A stretch of DNA of 64,000 nucleotides from Ruminococcus sp. (GCF_019423705.1 NZ_JAHZAX010000006.1:115477-179476), one strand, 5' to 3'. Counted from the stretch's first letter, positions 9,019-18,625 are shown. Made by a program: numbers and translations. The notes: a model not told the origin generated them from the sequence alone.

Positions 9019-9886
9019 ATACAAGGCAATAATCTACATTATCCTGTCGGCGTTTTCATTTGCGTTTATGTTCGCATTTGTGCGGCTTTCGGGCGATCTG
9101 CCGACCATTCAAAAGACCTTTTTCAGAAACTTCGTTGCGCTGTTTTTCGCTATCGGCGTGCTGAAAAAGAACCACGTTCGCTTTCATATTGAGGGCAAAA
9201 AGAACAACGCTGTCATTTTCATCAGAGCCTTTGCTGGCACGATCGGAATGATCGGCAACTTTTACGCTATCGACCACCTTGTGCTGTCGGACGCTTCAAT
9301 GCTCAACAAGATGTCGCCGTTTTTTGTTATCATTTTCTCCTTTATTTTCCTAAAGGAGCGGCTGACGATATTCCAAGGCTTGACGGTGCTTTTCGCTTTT
9401 ATCGGAAGCCTTTTCATAATCAAGCCGAGCTTTGAAAATGTTGACTTCTTCCCTGCCCTTGTGGGATTTCTTGGGGGAATGGGCGCAGGACTTGCATACA
9501 CCTGCGTGCGGTATTTGGGTCAGCACGGGGTCAACGGAGCTGTTATCGTGGCGTATTTCTCGGGCTTTTCCTGCCTGTTCACGCTGCCATTTCTCATCTT
9601 CGACTTCCACCCTATGACTATCGGGCAGATACTTTGCCTTCTTGGTGCTGGAGCCGGTGCGGCTGGCGGACAGTTCGCTATCACGGCGGCATACACCCAC
9701 TCACCTGCGAGGGAGATATCGGTCTACGATTATTCCCAGCTTATTTTCACGACGATACTTGGCTATTTCTTCTTCGGCGACGTGCCCGACGGCTGGAGTT
9801 TCCTTGGATACTTCATCATCATCGCAATGGCTGTGCTGGTATTCCTTTATAACAACGTTTGGCACAAAGATGAAGCACAAAGCTGA
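9008..9886 (+). CDS. EamA/DMT-family transporter
   Basis: About 292 residues with ten hydrophobic segments in two EamA repeats, the drug/metabolite transporter architecture of the plasma membrane. I place the start at ATG 9008, because GGGGGC at 8995-9000 is at the right distance; ATG 9002 is also possible. The gene overlaps the DUF3783 gene by about ten bases, so translation is likely coupled. Substrates of DMT proteins range from amino acids to nucleotide metabolites; nothing here narrows it. The C-terminus ends in a short charged tail after the last segment, as usual for the family. Confidence 0.85.
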   Translation: MKSKYKAIIYIILSAFSFAFMFAFVRLSGDLPTIQKTFFRNFVALFFAIGVLKKNHVRFHIEGKKNNAVIFIRAFAGTIGMIGNFYAIDHLVLSDASMLNKMSPFFVIIFSFIFLKERLTIFQGLTVLFAFIGSLFIIKPSFENVDFFPALVGFLGGMGAGLAYTCVRYLGQHGVNGAVIVAYFSGFSCLFTLPFLIFDFHPMTIGQILCLLGAGAGAAGGQFAITAAYTHSPAREISVYDYSQLIFTTILGYFFFGDVPDGWSFLGYFIIIAMAVLVFLYNNVWHKDEAQS

Positions 9887-9911
9887 TGGAATGAAAATTA
9901 AAACATAACAA

Positions 9912-9949
9912 AAAAGAGCGCTTTTACGAAAATGTAAAAGTGCTCTTTT
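9912..9949. terminator. Bidirectional terminator between EamA gene and pilT
   Basis: Sixteen-bp near-perfect stem running from AAAAGAGC... to ...GCTCTTTT, with T-runs on both strands. It separates two convergent genes. Confidence 0.9.
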
Positions 9950-9974
9950 ATATTGCATAAAATTCTGTTGCTTA

Positions 9975-11045
9975 TTAGTTGCCGCCTGCGATAAATCTCT
10001 TGAGATCCTGTGGATTTACGCACTTTTCAAGGGCAACATCCATTGAGATAGTTCTTGAACGAACGAGCTTAGCAAGCTCCTGATCCATTGTCTGCATTCC
10101 GACTGCCTTACCTGTCTGCATAGCTGAACCGATAAGGTGTACCTTGTCGTCACGAACCATTGCCTTGATAGAGTCTGTGGCATTGAGTATCTCGCAGCAA
10201 GCAACACGGCTTGTACCGTCGAATGTACGGCAAAGTGTCTGCGTACAGATACCAACGAGAACTGAGGCAAGCTGAGTTCTGATCTGGTGCTGCTGGTGAG
10301 CTGGGAATACGTCGATGATACGGTCGATAGTTGAAGGAGCGGATGTGGTATGAAGTGTACTCATAACAAGGTGTCCTGTTTCTGCGGCGGTTACGGCGGC
10401 TTCGATAGTCTCGAAGTCACGCATTTCTCCTACGAGGATAATGTCCGGGTCCTCACGGAGAGCTGCACGGAGGGCAAGTGAGAAGCTCGGAACGTCCGGG
10501 CCGATCTCTCTTTGGTTGACCATACATCTCTTATGTGCGTGCATATACTCGATAGGGTCTTCGATAGTGATTATATGCGCTGATTTATGTATATTGACGT
10601 GGTCGATCATAGCGGCAAGAGTTGTTGACTTACCGGAACCGGTAGGGCCTGTTACAAGCACAAGTCCACGAGGTCTCATTGCAAATTCAGCAAGGATAGG
10701 CGGAAGATCGAGGTCTGTCAGCGTTGGGATATCGTTTCTCAAAAGACGGAGGGCGATAGCTGTATTGCCTCTCTGACGATACACGTTTACACGGTGACGG
10801 AAGCCTCTGGAAGAAACGTAAGTAAAGTCTGTATCAATGTGATCCTTGATAGACTGACGCTGCTTATCGGTACACATATCTTCGCATATCTTGAGTATTT
10901 CGATCTCAGTCATATCAGGATATGATGAAAGCTTTCTCAAGTTACCACCCTGCCTTACGATAGGCGGGATACCTACTGTGAAATGCAAGTCGGAGCAGCC
11001 AAGGGCTCTAGCTTCGTCAAGGATTTTGTTAATGTCGATTGCCAT
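9975..11045 (-). CDS. pilT: Type IV pilus retraction ATPase PilT
   Basis: A 356-residue secretion NTPase of the PilT branch. Walker A is G-P-T-G-S-G-K-S-T-T near residue 135, Walker B is D-P-D-I-I-L-V-G-E-M-R-D near residue 205, with Asp and His boxes between. The start M-A-I-D-I-N-K-I-L-D-E-A and S-D-L-H-F-T-V-G are typical PilT N-terminal sequence. PilT hexamers depolymerise the pilus at the membrane and power twitching or DNA import. It lies 31 bp downstream of pilB in the same leftward transcript. Length is normal. Confidence 0.93.
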   Translation of the reverse strand: MAIDINKILDEARALGCSDLHFTVGIPPIVRQGGNLRKLSSYPDMTEIEILKICEDMCTDKQRQSIKDHIDTDFTYVSSRGFRHRVNVYRQRGNTAIALRLLRNDIPTLTDLDLPPILAEFAMRPRGLVLVTGPTGSGKSTTLAAMIDHVNIHKSAHIITIEDPIEYMHAHKRCMVNQREIGPDVPSFSLALRAALREDPDIILVGEMRDFETIEAAVTAAETGHLVMSTLHTTSAPSTIDRIIDVFPAHQQHQIRTQLASVLVGICTQTLCRTFDGTSRVACCEILNATDSIKAMVRDDKVHLIGSAMQTGKAVGMQTMDQELAKLVRSRTISMDVALEKCVNPQDLKRFIAGGN

Positions 11046-11076
11046 ATCAATTTACCTCCAAATATTTCTATATCTA

Positions 11077-12756
11077 TTATACAGCGTATGTTACACGGAT
11101 AAGTTCGTCCATAGACGTTTTGCCCTGCTGGACCAGCTGAGAAACGTTATCTCTAAGCAGCTGGCAGCCTTCCTTCTTGGCGAGTTCCTGTATCTCGTCG
11201 GCTTTAGCGCCTCTTGTGATAAGCGCCTGCATTGCAGGAGTTGCAAGAAGAATTTCGTGGATAGCTGTTCTTCCCCTATAACCTGTGCCATTGCACTTCG
11301 GACAGCCGCAAGGGTCATAGACCTGTACGGAATGATCGAGACCCATAAGCTCGTTCTCTTCCTCAGTTGACATTCTAGGCTTTTTACATTCATTGCAGAG
11401 CACCTTTGTAAGTCTCTGCGCAACGATACCGATAAGCGATGTTGCGACCATGTAGGCCTCAACGCCCATATCCACAAGTCTTGTTACTGTTGAAGCGGCG
11501 TCGTTCGTATGAAGTGTCGAAAGCACAAGGTGTCCTGTGATAGCGGCACGGATTGCGATCTCGGCTGTTTCGGTATCACGCATTTCTCCGACCATTATGA
11601 TATCCGGGTCCTGACGGAGGATAGAACGGAGGGCGGCGCCGAATGTCATACCGGCCTTTTCGTTGATCTGGCATTGGTTTACGCCGTCGATCTTCTTCTC
11701 GACTGGGTCTTCGACTGTGATAACGTTATTGTTTGGCTTTGAGATCTCGCCCAAAGCGGCATAAAGAGTTGTAGACTTACCGGAACCGGTAGGGCCTGTT
11801 ACCAGCACAACGCCCTGCGGCACTTTAAGGCAGGCTTCAAATCTCTTATAGTTATACTCGGTCATACCGAGGTCTGTGATCTTTCTAAGGGACATATCGC
11901 CCGTTGCGAGGATACGGAGTACGACCTTTTCGCCGTAGACCATTGGCAGGTTAGATACACGGAGGTCAAGGGTCGTGCCGTCAACTACCTGTGACATACG
12001 GCCGTCCTGCGGTACTCTCTTCTCGGCGATATTCATACCGCTCAAAATTTTGAAACGGGTCACAAGTGAGGTATGGAGCGCAGCGGACAGGGTCATAAGC
12101 TCGATAAGGTCGCCGTTTACACGGATACGGACGACGGTCTTGTCCTTGAACGGCTCAATATGGATATCCGTTGCGTCCTGTCGCTGAGCGTTCTCGACGA
12201 TAGCCGTTGCAAGCTTAACGATAGGCGCATTTTCGATTCTTTCCTCGGAGATATCCTTGAGTTCTTCGAGGTTGAGCTCCTCTTCCTTCTGCTTGGTAGC
12301 TTCGTCAACAACGGAGCTAACCTGTCCTTCGGAATACATTTTACCGATCGCACGGTTGATAGACGCCTTGGTTGACAGGACAGGGGTTATGCTGCAGCCC
12401 GTGATAACTCTCAGGTCTTCAAATATGTAGAAGTTGATCGGGTCGTTAGTTGCGACGGTCATTCGCTTGCCGATCTTGCTTACTGCGATTACGTTATACT
12501 TTCTTGCAGTTGCTTCTGGTATCCTCTTGACGATATCTGGGATAAGCTCTGTATTATCCAGATCGAGGTAAGGAACGTTAAGACGTTCGGCGAGAACCTG
12601 ACAGAACTGGACGTCGGTAACGAGTTTCATATCAATGATAACGTCGCCGAAAAGTTTACCTTTCTGCTCTTTCTGCTTTGCGAGGACCTGCTGAAGCTGC
12701 TCCTCGTTGATGAGTCCCTTTTGTACAAGATATTGTCCGATAGGGCCGTTTCTCAT
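11077..12756 (-). CDS. pilB: Type IV pilus assembly ATPase PilB (GspE family)
   Basis: A 559-residue pilus extension ATPase. It has an N-terminal MshEN/T2SSE_N domain (about residues 1-150, start M-R-N-G-P-I-G-Q-Y-L), then the NTPase core with Walker A G-P-T-G-S-G-K-S-T-T-L-Y, Walker B D-P-D-I-I-M-V-G-E-M-R-D, and a four-cysteine zinc site (C-x2-C ... C-x2-C) near residue 465. I place the start at ATG 12756, because an upstream in-frame ATG at 12780 lies in front of the GGAGG/GGAG ribosome sites. pilB is separated from the other pil genes by the rightward pilD. No clear promoter is visible in the 220 bp shared with pilD. Confidence 0.93.
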   Translation of the reverse strand: MRNGPIGQYLVQKGLINEEQLQQVLAKQKEQKGKLFGDVIIDMKLVTDVQFCQVLAERLNVPYLDLDNTELIPDIVKRIPEATARKYNVIAVSKIGKRMTVATNDPINFYIFEDLRVITGCSITPVLSTKASINRAIGKMYSEGQVSSVVDEATKQKEEELNLEELKDISEERIENAPIVKLATAIVENAQRQDATDIHIEPFKDKTVVRIRVNGDLIELMTLSAALHTSLVTRFKILSGMNIAEKRVPQDGRMSQVVDGTTLDLRVSNLPMVYGEKVVLRILATGDMSLRKITDLGMTEYNYKRFEACLKVPQGVVLVTGPTGSGKSTTLYAALGEISKPNNNVITVEDPVEKKIDGVNQCQINEKAGMTFGAALRSILRQDPDIIMVGEMRDTETAEIAIRAAITGHLVLSTLHTNDAASTVTRLVDMGVEAYMVATSLIGIVAQRLTKVLCNECKKPRMSTEEENELMGLDHSVQVYDPCGCPKCNGTGYRGRTAIHEILLATPAMQALITRGAKADEIQELAKKEGCQLLRDNVSQLVQQGKTSMDELIRVTYAV

Positions 12757-12877
12757 ATATATTACTCCAATCCTCCGCATAAATTCTGGGTTTGCTGACG
12801 TGCGGAACCGTCAATGAAGTCTGCACTGTCAAAAGAGCCGACAGGACAGAAAAAATTGAAATTAGTGTTTTTAGCTA

Positions 12878-12906
12878 TTGTAATCTTGTGAAAAGTATGA
12901 TAAAAT
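12878..12906 (+). promoter_or_regulatory. Promoter of pilD
   Basis: TTGTAA, 17 bp, TAAAAT on the plus strand, 74 bp before the TTG start. Moderate match. Confidence 0.5.
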
Positions 12907-12979
12907 TAAAGTATTAACAAAAGTGAAGTCAGGCATACCTTATTATAAAGGGTTCTGGCTATCCAAAGGAGGATCAATC

Positions 12980-13807
12980 TTGAGTCAGCTAACATTATCA
13001 TACATAATCATTTATGTATTTGTGTTCCTGTTCGGTGCGTGCATAGGCAGTTTTCTCAACGTTTGCATATATCGTTTGCCGAACAATGAAAGTCTAATCA
13101 AGCGAAATTCGCATTGTATGACCTGTGGTGAACCGATCAAGCGGCGTGATCTTATACCGATAATAAGCTGGTGCCTGCTCAGGGGCAAGTGCCGAAGCTG
13201 CGGTGCGAAGATATCGCCGAGATACACGGTAGTCGAGCTTTTGAATGCTCTGCTTTATCTATGGGTATTCCACCATTTTGACGGAATAATGAGACCGCTC
13301 CAGGCGATACTTGTCTGTCTGCTGTTTTCAGCCCTTGTGGTAGTATTCTTTATGGACTGGGACACGCAGCTCATCAACACATATGTGGTGATATTCATAG
13401 GACTGCTTGCGATACCGGAATACATATTCTGCAAGGATTACACAGGATTGACGTTGAAGTCACACATCATTGGATTTTTCATTGTGAGCGTACCGCTTCT
13501 GATAATTTGTCTCGCCAGCCACGAAAAAGCAATGGGAATGGGAGACGTTTATCTTATGGCTGCTGCCGGGCTGTTCCTTGGAATGCAGGGAGCGCTTGTG
13601 GCGCTTATGATCGGGCTTATAACCGGTTCGATCGGAGGGCTCATTCAGAAGAGAGCCAGCGGCGATTCGGTATTTGCATTTGGTCCGTACTTATCCATAG
13701 GAATAGCGCTATCGGCGTTATACGCACACAACATCGGCGAATGGTATATGAACCTTACGGGTCTTAACGAAATCGCTGAGGAAGCGCTGATGGTCATAAG
13801 GTTTTAA
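12980..13807 (+). CDS. pilD: Prepilin peptidase / N-methyltransferase PilD (A24A family)
   Basis: About 275 residues with eight hydrophobic segments. It processes class III prepilins at the Gly|Phe/Met site and methylates the new N-terminus. The N-terminal domain has the zinc pairs C-M-T-C and C-R-S-C; the two catalytic aspartates are in F-M-D-W-D and G-M-G-D-V-Y. The frame is open from ATG 12923, but AAAGGAGG at 12965-12973 points to TTG 12980, giving M-S-Q-L-T-L-S-Y-I-I-I-Y, a normal A24 start. Its substrates are the two class III prepilins encoded at 13.9-15.4 kb. It is transcribed away from pilB. Confidence 0.92.
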   Translation: MSQLTLSYIIIYVFVFLFGACIGSFLNVCIYRLPNNESLIKRNSHCMTCGEPIKRRDLIPIISWCLLRGKCRSCGAKISPRYTVVELLNALLYLWVFHHFDGIMRPLQAILVCLLFSALVVVFFMDWDTQLINTYVVIFIGLLAIPEYIFCKDYTGLTLKSHIIGFFIVSVPLLIICLASHEKAMGMGDVYLMAAAGLFLGMQGALVALMIGLITGSIGGLIQKRASGDSVFAFGPYLSIGIALSALYAHNIGEWYMNLTGLNEIAEEALMVIRF

Positions 13808-13814
13808 TTGAGAG

Positions 13815-13847
13815 ATATCGCAGCTTTGGGGCTGCGGTATTTTTTTG
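13815..13847 (+). terminator. Terminator of pilD
   Basis: ATATCGCAGC pairs with GCTGCGGTAT (one G-T pair), followed by TTTTTT. Confidence 0.85.
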
Positions 13848-13851
13848 CTCA

Positions 13852-13894
13852 AAAAATCCTCTTAATAGAAGTTTTTCTGTTAAGGGGATTTTTT
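13852..13894 (-). terminator. Terminator of the pilC-prepilin operon
   Basis: AAAAATCC-CTTAA pairs with TTAAG-GGATTTTT; read on the minus strand it ends in a T-run. A further perfect 8-bp hairpin AGGGCTGC/GCAGCCCT (13899-13918) sits between it and the last prepilin stop. Confidence 0.75.
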
Positions 13895-13926
13895 CAGCAG
13901 GGCTGCTTTCGCAGCCCTCGGAGCCG

Positions 13927-14592
13927 TTATGAAACGGGCTGATAGAAGATGTAGATGTAATCAGTCTTGGAAGCGTTATAACCAGTCATATCTATTGATT
14001 TTGACGTATCCAAAATGTTCAGATTTTTGAACATTATAGACTGTTTGTAGTTATAAACAACGTCCTTATTCTGAACATACGATCCACTTTCATACTTCAT
14101 TGGAGAACATTCAAAGTTCAACATAAGATAATTTGAATTGTTATCCTTGTTATTGGGATCATTAGAGCCTACGCTATTTTCGCCAATAGTAACGTTATAA
14201 TAATCGCCTTCATAAAGATCAGCACCCATTACTGCTTTTTTATTTGAGCCGTTAGCGTCACACTTATACACAATTCCAGGTGCATTTTTCTTTGGCTTTG
14301 TTTCAGCGTTTGCAAGTATGACGCACTTGGTATAAGTGCTATCAACGCTTGGGATAGTTGCGCTATCGCTGGAAACTATCTTAACAGCCTTAGCATACTG
14401 AATTTCATTTGCTACGGCTTTTCCCACCGAAATCGCCACAGCTTCCTGATCTTTTGTGTTCTGAACCTTGTTGTAAAAACGGGTGGTAGGCGATAAAAGA
14501 CCCATTACAGCTGCCATTATTATTCCCATAAGGCAAACAACGATCACAAGCTCAACAAGGGTAAAACCATTTTGATTTTTCTTTTTCATCAT
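13927..14592 (-). CDS. Type IV prepilin (class III signal)
   Basis: A 221-residue prepilin. A short basic leader M-M-K-K-K-N-Q-N-G precedes the cleavage site G|F-T-L-V-E-L with Glu at +5, then a hydrophobic helix of ~20 residues. The soluble C-terminal part is Asn/Ser/Lys-rich, with K-x-D-Y-I-Y-I-F-Y-Q near the end. It should be cleaved by PilD and built into the pilus fibre. It is the last gene of the operon, 12 bp after the other prepilin. Whether it is the major pilin or a minor one is unclear; it is longer than most major pilins. Confidence 0.85.
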   Translation of the reverse strand: MMKKKNQNGFTLVELVIVVCLMGIIMAAVMGLLSPTTRFYNKVQNTKDQEAVAISVGKAVANEIQYAKAVKIVSSDSATIPSVDSTYTKCVILANAETKPKKNAPGIVYKCDANGSNKKAVMGADLYEGDYYNVTIGENSVGSNDPNNKDNNSNYLMLNFECSPMKYESGSYVQNKDVVYNYKQSIMFKNLNILDTSKSIDMTGYNASKTDYIYIFYQPVS

Positions 14593-14604
14593 ATAATCCC
14601 CTTA

Positions 14605-15354
14605 TCAACTCCATACTGGTTCACTAACGCCTGTCTCTGAACACGTAAAAGTTGCAATTCGAGTTAAATCATTTGGATTTTTCAATGTAACATTCTTGTC
14701 ATATTTTACATTACCATTAATGTATACTCTCATATGAATGCTATCACTTTCAGGACTTTCGTTAAAGTAACCAAACTGAATGTTACCCGAACTTGGCATA
14801 AGCCTTGTATATGTGTGAGAGGAATGCGTATAACCAGTAGTTGTCGAACCCTCATAAATATAGCCAATACTTGTAGATGTGTTGTTCAACTCTGCAACGA
14901 CCTTAACATCAAGATTTAATGTAGGATCAGCCTCTACAACAAATTTGTATTGACCTTTGGACTCAGGTTTACTCGTGTCAGGGTCAATCGTTACGTTATT
15001 AAAGGTAGCACCGCCGTTTACGCCCTTGAGTGTAAAACCAAAATCGCTGCCCCATTCATCCTGATTTGCTACATACAAAGACACACTATCCTGATTACGG
15101 TCAGACACACCGACAGTTTCGCTCTTAAAGCTGACAGTATAACCACCATTTGTGCTACCCTTGGCTGTATCAAATTTACCAACGGCATTCATCTGTGCAC
15201 CCAATTCTATATCACGCTTGCGGTTCTTTGTCGTCTGCTGCATTGCCCCCGCAATAGCGGTGAGCACGCAGCCTGCAACAATAGCAAAAATTGACATAGC
15301 AATAATAACCTCAACAAGGGTCATACCACGTTTATTATGCTTATTTGATTTCAT
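14605..15354 (-). CDS. Type IV prepilin (class III signal), minor-pilin type
   Basis: A 249-residue prepilin starting M-K-S-N-K-H-N-K-R-G|M-T-L-V-E-V, so PilD cleavage is expected before Met and Glu is at +5. The hydrophobic stalk ends near residue 38 and is followed by a charged helix N-R-K-R-D-I-E-L-G-A. The globular part is beta-rich and threonine-rich. Ribosome site AGAGGTGAT. It lies between the PilX-like protein and the terminal prepilin. Function as pilin subunit is inferred from the leader; no adhesin motif is recognised. Confidence 0.83.
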   Translation of the reverse strand: MKSNKHNKRGMTLVEVIIAMSIFAIVAGCVLTAIAGAMQQTTKNRKRDIELGAQMNAVGKFDTAKGSTNGGYTVSFKSETVGVSDRNQDSVSLYVANQDEWGSDFGFTLKGVNGGATFNNVTIDPDTSKPESKGQYKFVVEADPTLNLDVKVVAELNNTSTSIGYIYEGSTTTGYTHSSHTYTRLMPSSGNIQFGYFNESPESDSIHMRVYINGNVKYDKNVTLKNPNDLTRIATFTCSETGVSEPVWS

Positions 15355-15368
15355 AGTATCACCTCTTG

Positions 15369-17792
15369 CTAGTTAGTGTAATATGCAAGTTTAGTCTCGC
15401 CATTTGATGGCAATGCAGAATTGATATAATCAAGTACAGATTCATCATCCGGCAATGTTCTAACAATATTATAGTAATCACCATTGCTAGCCTTGGTAAA
15501 CGACTTTACCTTTACCTGACCATAGAATTTGTTGTTATTGCCCAACATTTTTATATTAGAAACAGGGCCATAAATGACTGTTTCAAGAGTTGTACCGCCA
15601 TCACCAGTTTCTAACTTTGCACCGTCAGGAAGAAGTATCATATTGTTCACATTGGTACTATTAGGATCAAAACTTGTATTTATTTTTGTAGCATCCATAC
15701 TTGCGAAATTAGTATCACACAAAGGAATATGACTATCTCTCTGAGAGAAATTAATTGTTATATTCTGATTGCTTGCTAAAAGCGTTGCATAGTCAGGATC
15801 ACTTGTAGCTTTATTATAGAAGTTATTATCAAGATCAGATGGATCATAGAACATTATATAACAAAAATACTTGCAATTATCTGAACGACTTACCCTGATT
15901 TGTCCGTTAAATGTACAACCGAGAGTATAGTAGACCTTATGATCTGGCCACCATTCTTCATTTCTTTTTTCTACTAATGGTAACAGCAAAACAACATCAC
16001 TTTCAGCCTTGTCGAGATCTACTGTGATCTTAATGCTGCTGCCGTCAGTATAGTCACCAACCTCATCTTCTGTCAATCTACAACTTCTCTGGATAATGAT
16101 ACCCTTTTTACGCTGATCACTTGTCAGATCAGTCTTTCCGTCATCAAATTTGACCTGTGTTGTTGGCTTATCTGCAAAGTATGCAACTGGGCCAGCCTTT
16201 GTTTTGGTCGTCATATTTGTAACATCATACTCATCTGTAATAAGATGCTTTAAAGCCTCATTATACTTATCCTGAATAAATTTAGCTTTTTCAGCCTTAT
16301 CTTTATCACTTGCTGTGCTCAAACCATCAACAAACATATTGTTTGTTGTAGCGATCTTTATAGACTTAGAAGGCAGAACCAACTTGCAATCAGCTGTTGG
16401 GTTATTCTTGTCATACAAACCAGGAGCATAATCCATAGTAGGCGCAGTTGCACGATTTGAAGCAGGTGCAGAACCACGTGCTATCACGCCACTAGTCGCT
16501 ACTTCTATACTATTGTTGGAACTATAAGCAGCATTAGTTGTTCCATTTTTCCAATAAGAATTACCACTAGCATCATAAATATTACCTGTACAGTAAATAT
16601 TATTTGCCTTGATCTTTGAAATACCAACAAGGTAAATATCACCGTCAACCACCAAGTCACCATTTATGGTGTATGTCTGATCAATATTTAATACGAATGT
16701 ACCATCCTGTGACTTACCATCCTGTGAAGTACCCTTATAGCAATAAATATTACCAGTAGTAGTAATAGACTTATTACCACCTGTGCTGCCGAAAGTATTC
16801 TCTATATCAGTCTTGCTTGCTGACATATCGACTTTACCACTTGCTACATCTTCGTTGTTCAAACTACTCGGCAACTCACCAGCTATAAAACCTTTGCAAT
16901 AAATGTCGATAGGCTTACTAGCTTCACCAATATTTGGAGCAGCTGCACTTGTAAGAACTATAAATTTCTTATCTGTGTTGATATAGCCATTTTTGTTATC
17001 AAGGTTAGATGTGTCATATCCGTAGTCTTTAGAATCTTTACCAGTTATATCATTTTTACCCACCTGAGTTTTCATTTTGCCATTTACCCAACCTATATTA
17101 CCTAAAGCAGAGATAGTCGGTGCATAACCAGTAGTGGTATCTTCAAAATTCTCAGGTGTTGAACCTGAGCCGATCATAAGATTACATTGAGCAAAGATAT
17201 TCGATTTAAAAGGCGAATTATAATTACCATTGTGGAATTTTACAACACTTGCAGGATCGTATGATTCAATTATCATATCACCGCTGATCGGCGTGTTAAG
17301 TTCACCGATATCGTATTCATCGGTTGTTTCGAGAGCGGCAACTGACTTATACTGAGAAACTGATGTTGAGTTAAATACAGCTTTACAGGATTCAGTTTCG
17401 CCAGCGTAAGTAACTTCTGACTTAACAATAATACTTGTACCACTCTTATATGCGTAAATTACAGCAGTATCAGATGAGCTTGGCAGAACCTTTACATCAT
17501 TATTTGAACTGTCTTTAAGGGAAACTGTAAACTTTACAGGGGCAGCCTCGGTAGCACTACCGACCATGTCCTTCAGGTCCTTATAATTTGTACCAAAGGT
17601 TCTGAGGTACTCATCAAGATAATCTTCCGCAAGAACAGCAGCCTGGCTCTCCCTTACATTTGTATTTGACACTTTAGCAGAATAGCTAGCTAATGAAAGT
17701 GCCGTTGTTGATAACATCAAGAGAACCGTCGCAAAGCAAATAACAGTAAAAAGAACTGAACCTTTTTGGTTCTTTTTGCTATTCTTTTTCAT
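15369..17792 (-). CDS. Large PilX-like pilus-associated protein
   Basis: About 807 residues, starting M-K-K-N-S-K-K-N-Q-K-G-S-V-L-F-T with a hydrophobic helix to residue ~35. The leader resembles PilX_N proteins: Gly is followed by S-V-L-F-T, so the +5 Glu of true prepilins is missing. The long ectodomain is low in Cys and rich in Asn, Asp, Thr and Tyr; its centre (about residues 330-420) has repeated short I/V-x-G strands like a beta-helix. Such a tip-like or filament-associated component is expected for an adhesive pilus. I chose ATG 17792 over the upstream GTG 17801, because the GGAGGAAAGG ribosome site is directly ahead. Role inferred from operon position and leader. Confidence 0.7.
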   Translation of the reverse strand: MKKNSKKNQKGSVLFTVICFATVLLMLSTTALSLASYSAKVSNTNVRESQAAVLAEDYLDEYLRTFGTNYKDLKDMVGSATEAAPVKFTVSLKDSSNNDVKVLPSSSDTAVIYAYKSGTSIIVKSEVTYAGETESCKAVFNSTSVSQYKSVAALETTDEYDIGELNTPISGDMIIESYDPASVVKFHNGNYNSPFKSNIFAQCNLMIGSGSTPENFEDTTTGYAPTISALGNIGWVNGKMKTQVGKNDITGKDSKDYGYDTSNLDNKNGYINTDKKFIVLTSAAAPNIGEASKPIDIYCKGFIAGELPSSLNNEDVASGKVDMSASKTDIENTFGSTGGNKSITTTGNIYCYKGTSQDGKSQDGTFVLNIDQTYTINGDLVVDGDIYLVGISKIKANNIYCTGNIYDASGNSYWKNGTTNAAYSSNNSIEVATSGVIARGSAPASNRATAPTMDYAPGLYDKNNPTADCKLVLPSKSIKIATTNNMFVDGLSTASDKDKAEKAKFIQDKYNEALKHLITDEYDVTNMTTKTKAGPVAYFADKPTTQVKFDDGKTDLTSDQRKKGIIIQRSCRLTEDEVGDYTDGSSIKITVDLDKAESDVVLLLPLVEKRNEEWWPDHKVYYTLGCTFNGQIRVSRSDNCKYFCYIMFYDPSDLDNNFYNKATSDPDYATLLASNQNITINFSQRDSHIPLCDTNFASMDATKINTSFDPNSTNVNNMILLPDGAKLETGDGGTTLETVIYGPVSNIKMLGNNNKFYGQVKVKSFTKASNGDYYNIVRTLPDDESVLDYINSALPSNGETKLAYYTN

Positions 17793-17861
17793 ATTTACCA
17801 CCTTTCCTCCTCGTTATTAAATGTTTACTTATATAAAATTTTTAATTATATATAGCACTAA

Positions 17862-17895
17862 TTGGCAGGAAAGGGATATACCCATTTCCTACCAA
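17862..17895 (-). promoter_or_regulatory. Strong intercistronic hairpin between pilO and the PilX-like gene
   Basis: TTGGCAGGAAAGGG pairs with CCCATTTCCTACCAA (two mismatches). It lies 11 bp after the pilO stop. The bases that follow are AT-rich but not a clean T-run, so it may attenuate transcription or protect the upstream mRNA. Confidence 0.55.
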
Positions 17896-17906
17896 ATAGT
17901 TGTCAA

Positions 17907-18623
17907 CTAGCTGGCAGACGGATCTGAGAGCTTCTTCATTACCATCATCTGAAGAGTCATCGAACCGGAGATCTCGCTCTCGTTAACATCGTCGATAGAG
18001 ATAGTCTTGATGACCATACTCTTCTCTGTGTTTGTTGAGAGGTTATCTGCAAAGTTCTTGAAACCGTCAAGTGAGCTGTTGAACGAAACGTCAAGTGTGT
18101 AGCAACCGATCGTCTGTGCGCTTGCTGTTACAGCGTTTGCGTCTGTTGAAGCTGCGGCAGCATTTGCGTCAGCAGCAGAATCAGCGCTTGAATCAGCACC
18201 GTTATACTGATCTACCTTTTGGTCAAATTCAGTATATGTAATAGTAGAAGCATATGTATAAGGCTGGAGAACTGTGCTTGAATATGCTGAAATGCTCATA
18301 CTTGTGTTTGTGATATTAACGTTCTTTGTATCGAACAGTTCACGGAGCTTATCAGTAGCTCTGTAACTTGTCTGATAATCATAGAAGTTAGCTGCGACCT
18401 GTGATGTGCTTGTGTAAAGCGTCTGTATCTCTGCTGCCAAGTTCTTATCCTTGTCGATCTGATCTTGGAGGTCGCTGAGCGTTACCTTAGCGGATTCCAG
18501 CTCGTCGCTTGCTGCGCTGCAATCGTCGATGGCAGGTTTAACGAAAAGCATAAAGCCTGCAACCAGCACAAGTATCACGAATACTACAATCAAAATTATT
18601 TTATCACGATAATTCAACTTCAT
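17907..18623 (-). CDS. pilO: Type IV pilus alignment protein PilO
   Basis: A 238-residue bitopic membrane protein: short cytoplasmic start M-K-L-N-Y-R-D-K, one transmembrane helix (about 8-29), a coiled coil (about 35-70), then a C-terminal domain whose last strand K-T-I-S-I-D-D-V-N is typical of PilO/GspM folds. A Ser/Ala/Asp-rich linker is near residue 150. It starts two bp after the pilM-pilN stop. PilO pairs with PilN to connect the platform to the outer parts of the machine. In a Gram-positive envelope it presumably supports platform assembly; no PilP or PilQ is present, as expected. Confidence 0.83.
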   Translation of the reverse strand: MKLNYRDKIILIVVFVILVLVAGFMLFVKPAIDDCSAASDELESAKVTLSDLQDQIDKDKNLAAEIQTLYTSTSQVAANFYDYQTSYRATDKLRELFDTKNVNITNTSMSISAYSSTVLQPYTYASTITYTEFDQKVDQYNGADSSADSAADANAAAASTDANAVTASAQTIGCYTLDVSFNSSLDGFKNFADNLSTNTEKSMVIKTISIDDVNESEISGSMTLQMMVMKKLSDPSAS

Positions 18624-18625
18624 AA

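Noticed and set aside
13899..13918. AGGGCTGC/GCAGCCCT hairpin as a separate terminator
   Set aside because: It has no T-run on either strand; the neighbouring 13852-13894 hairpin is the better terminator.
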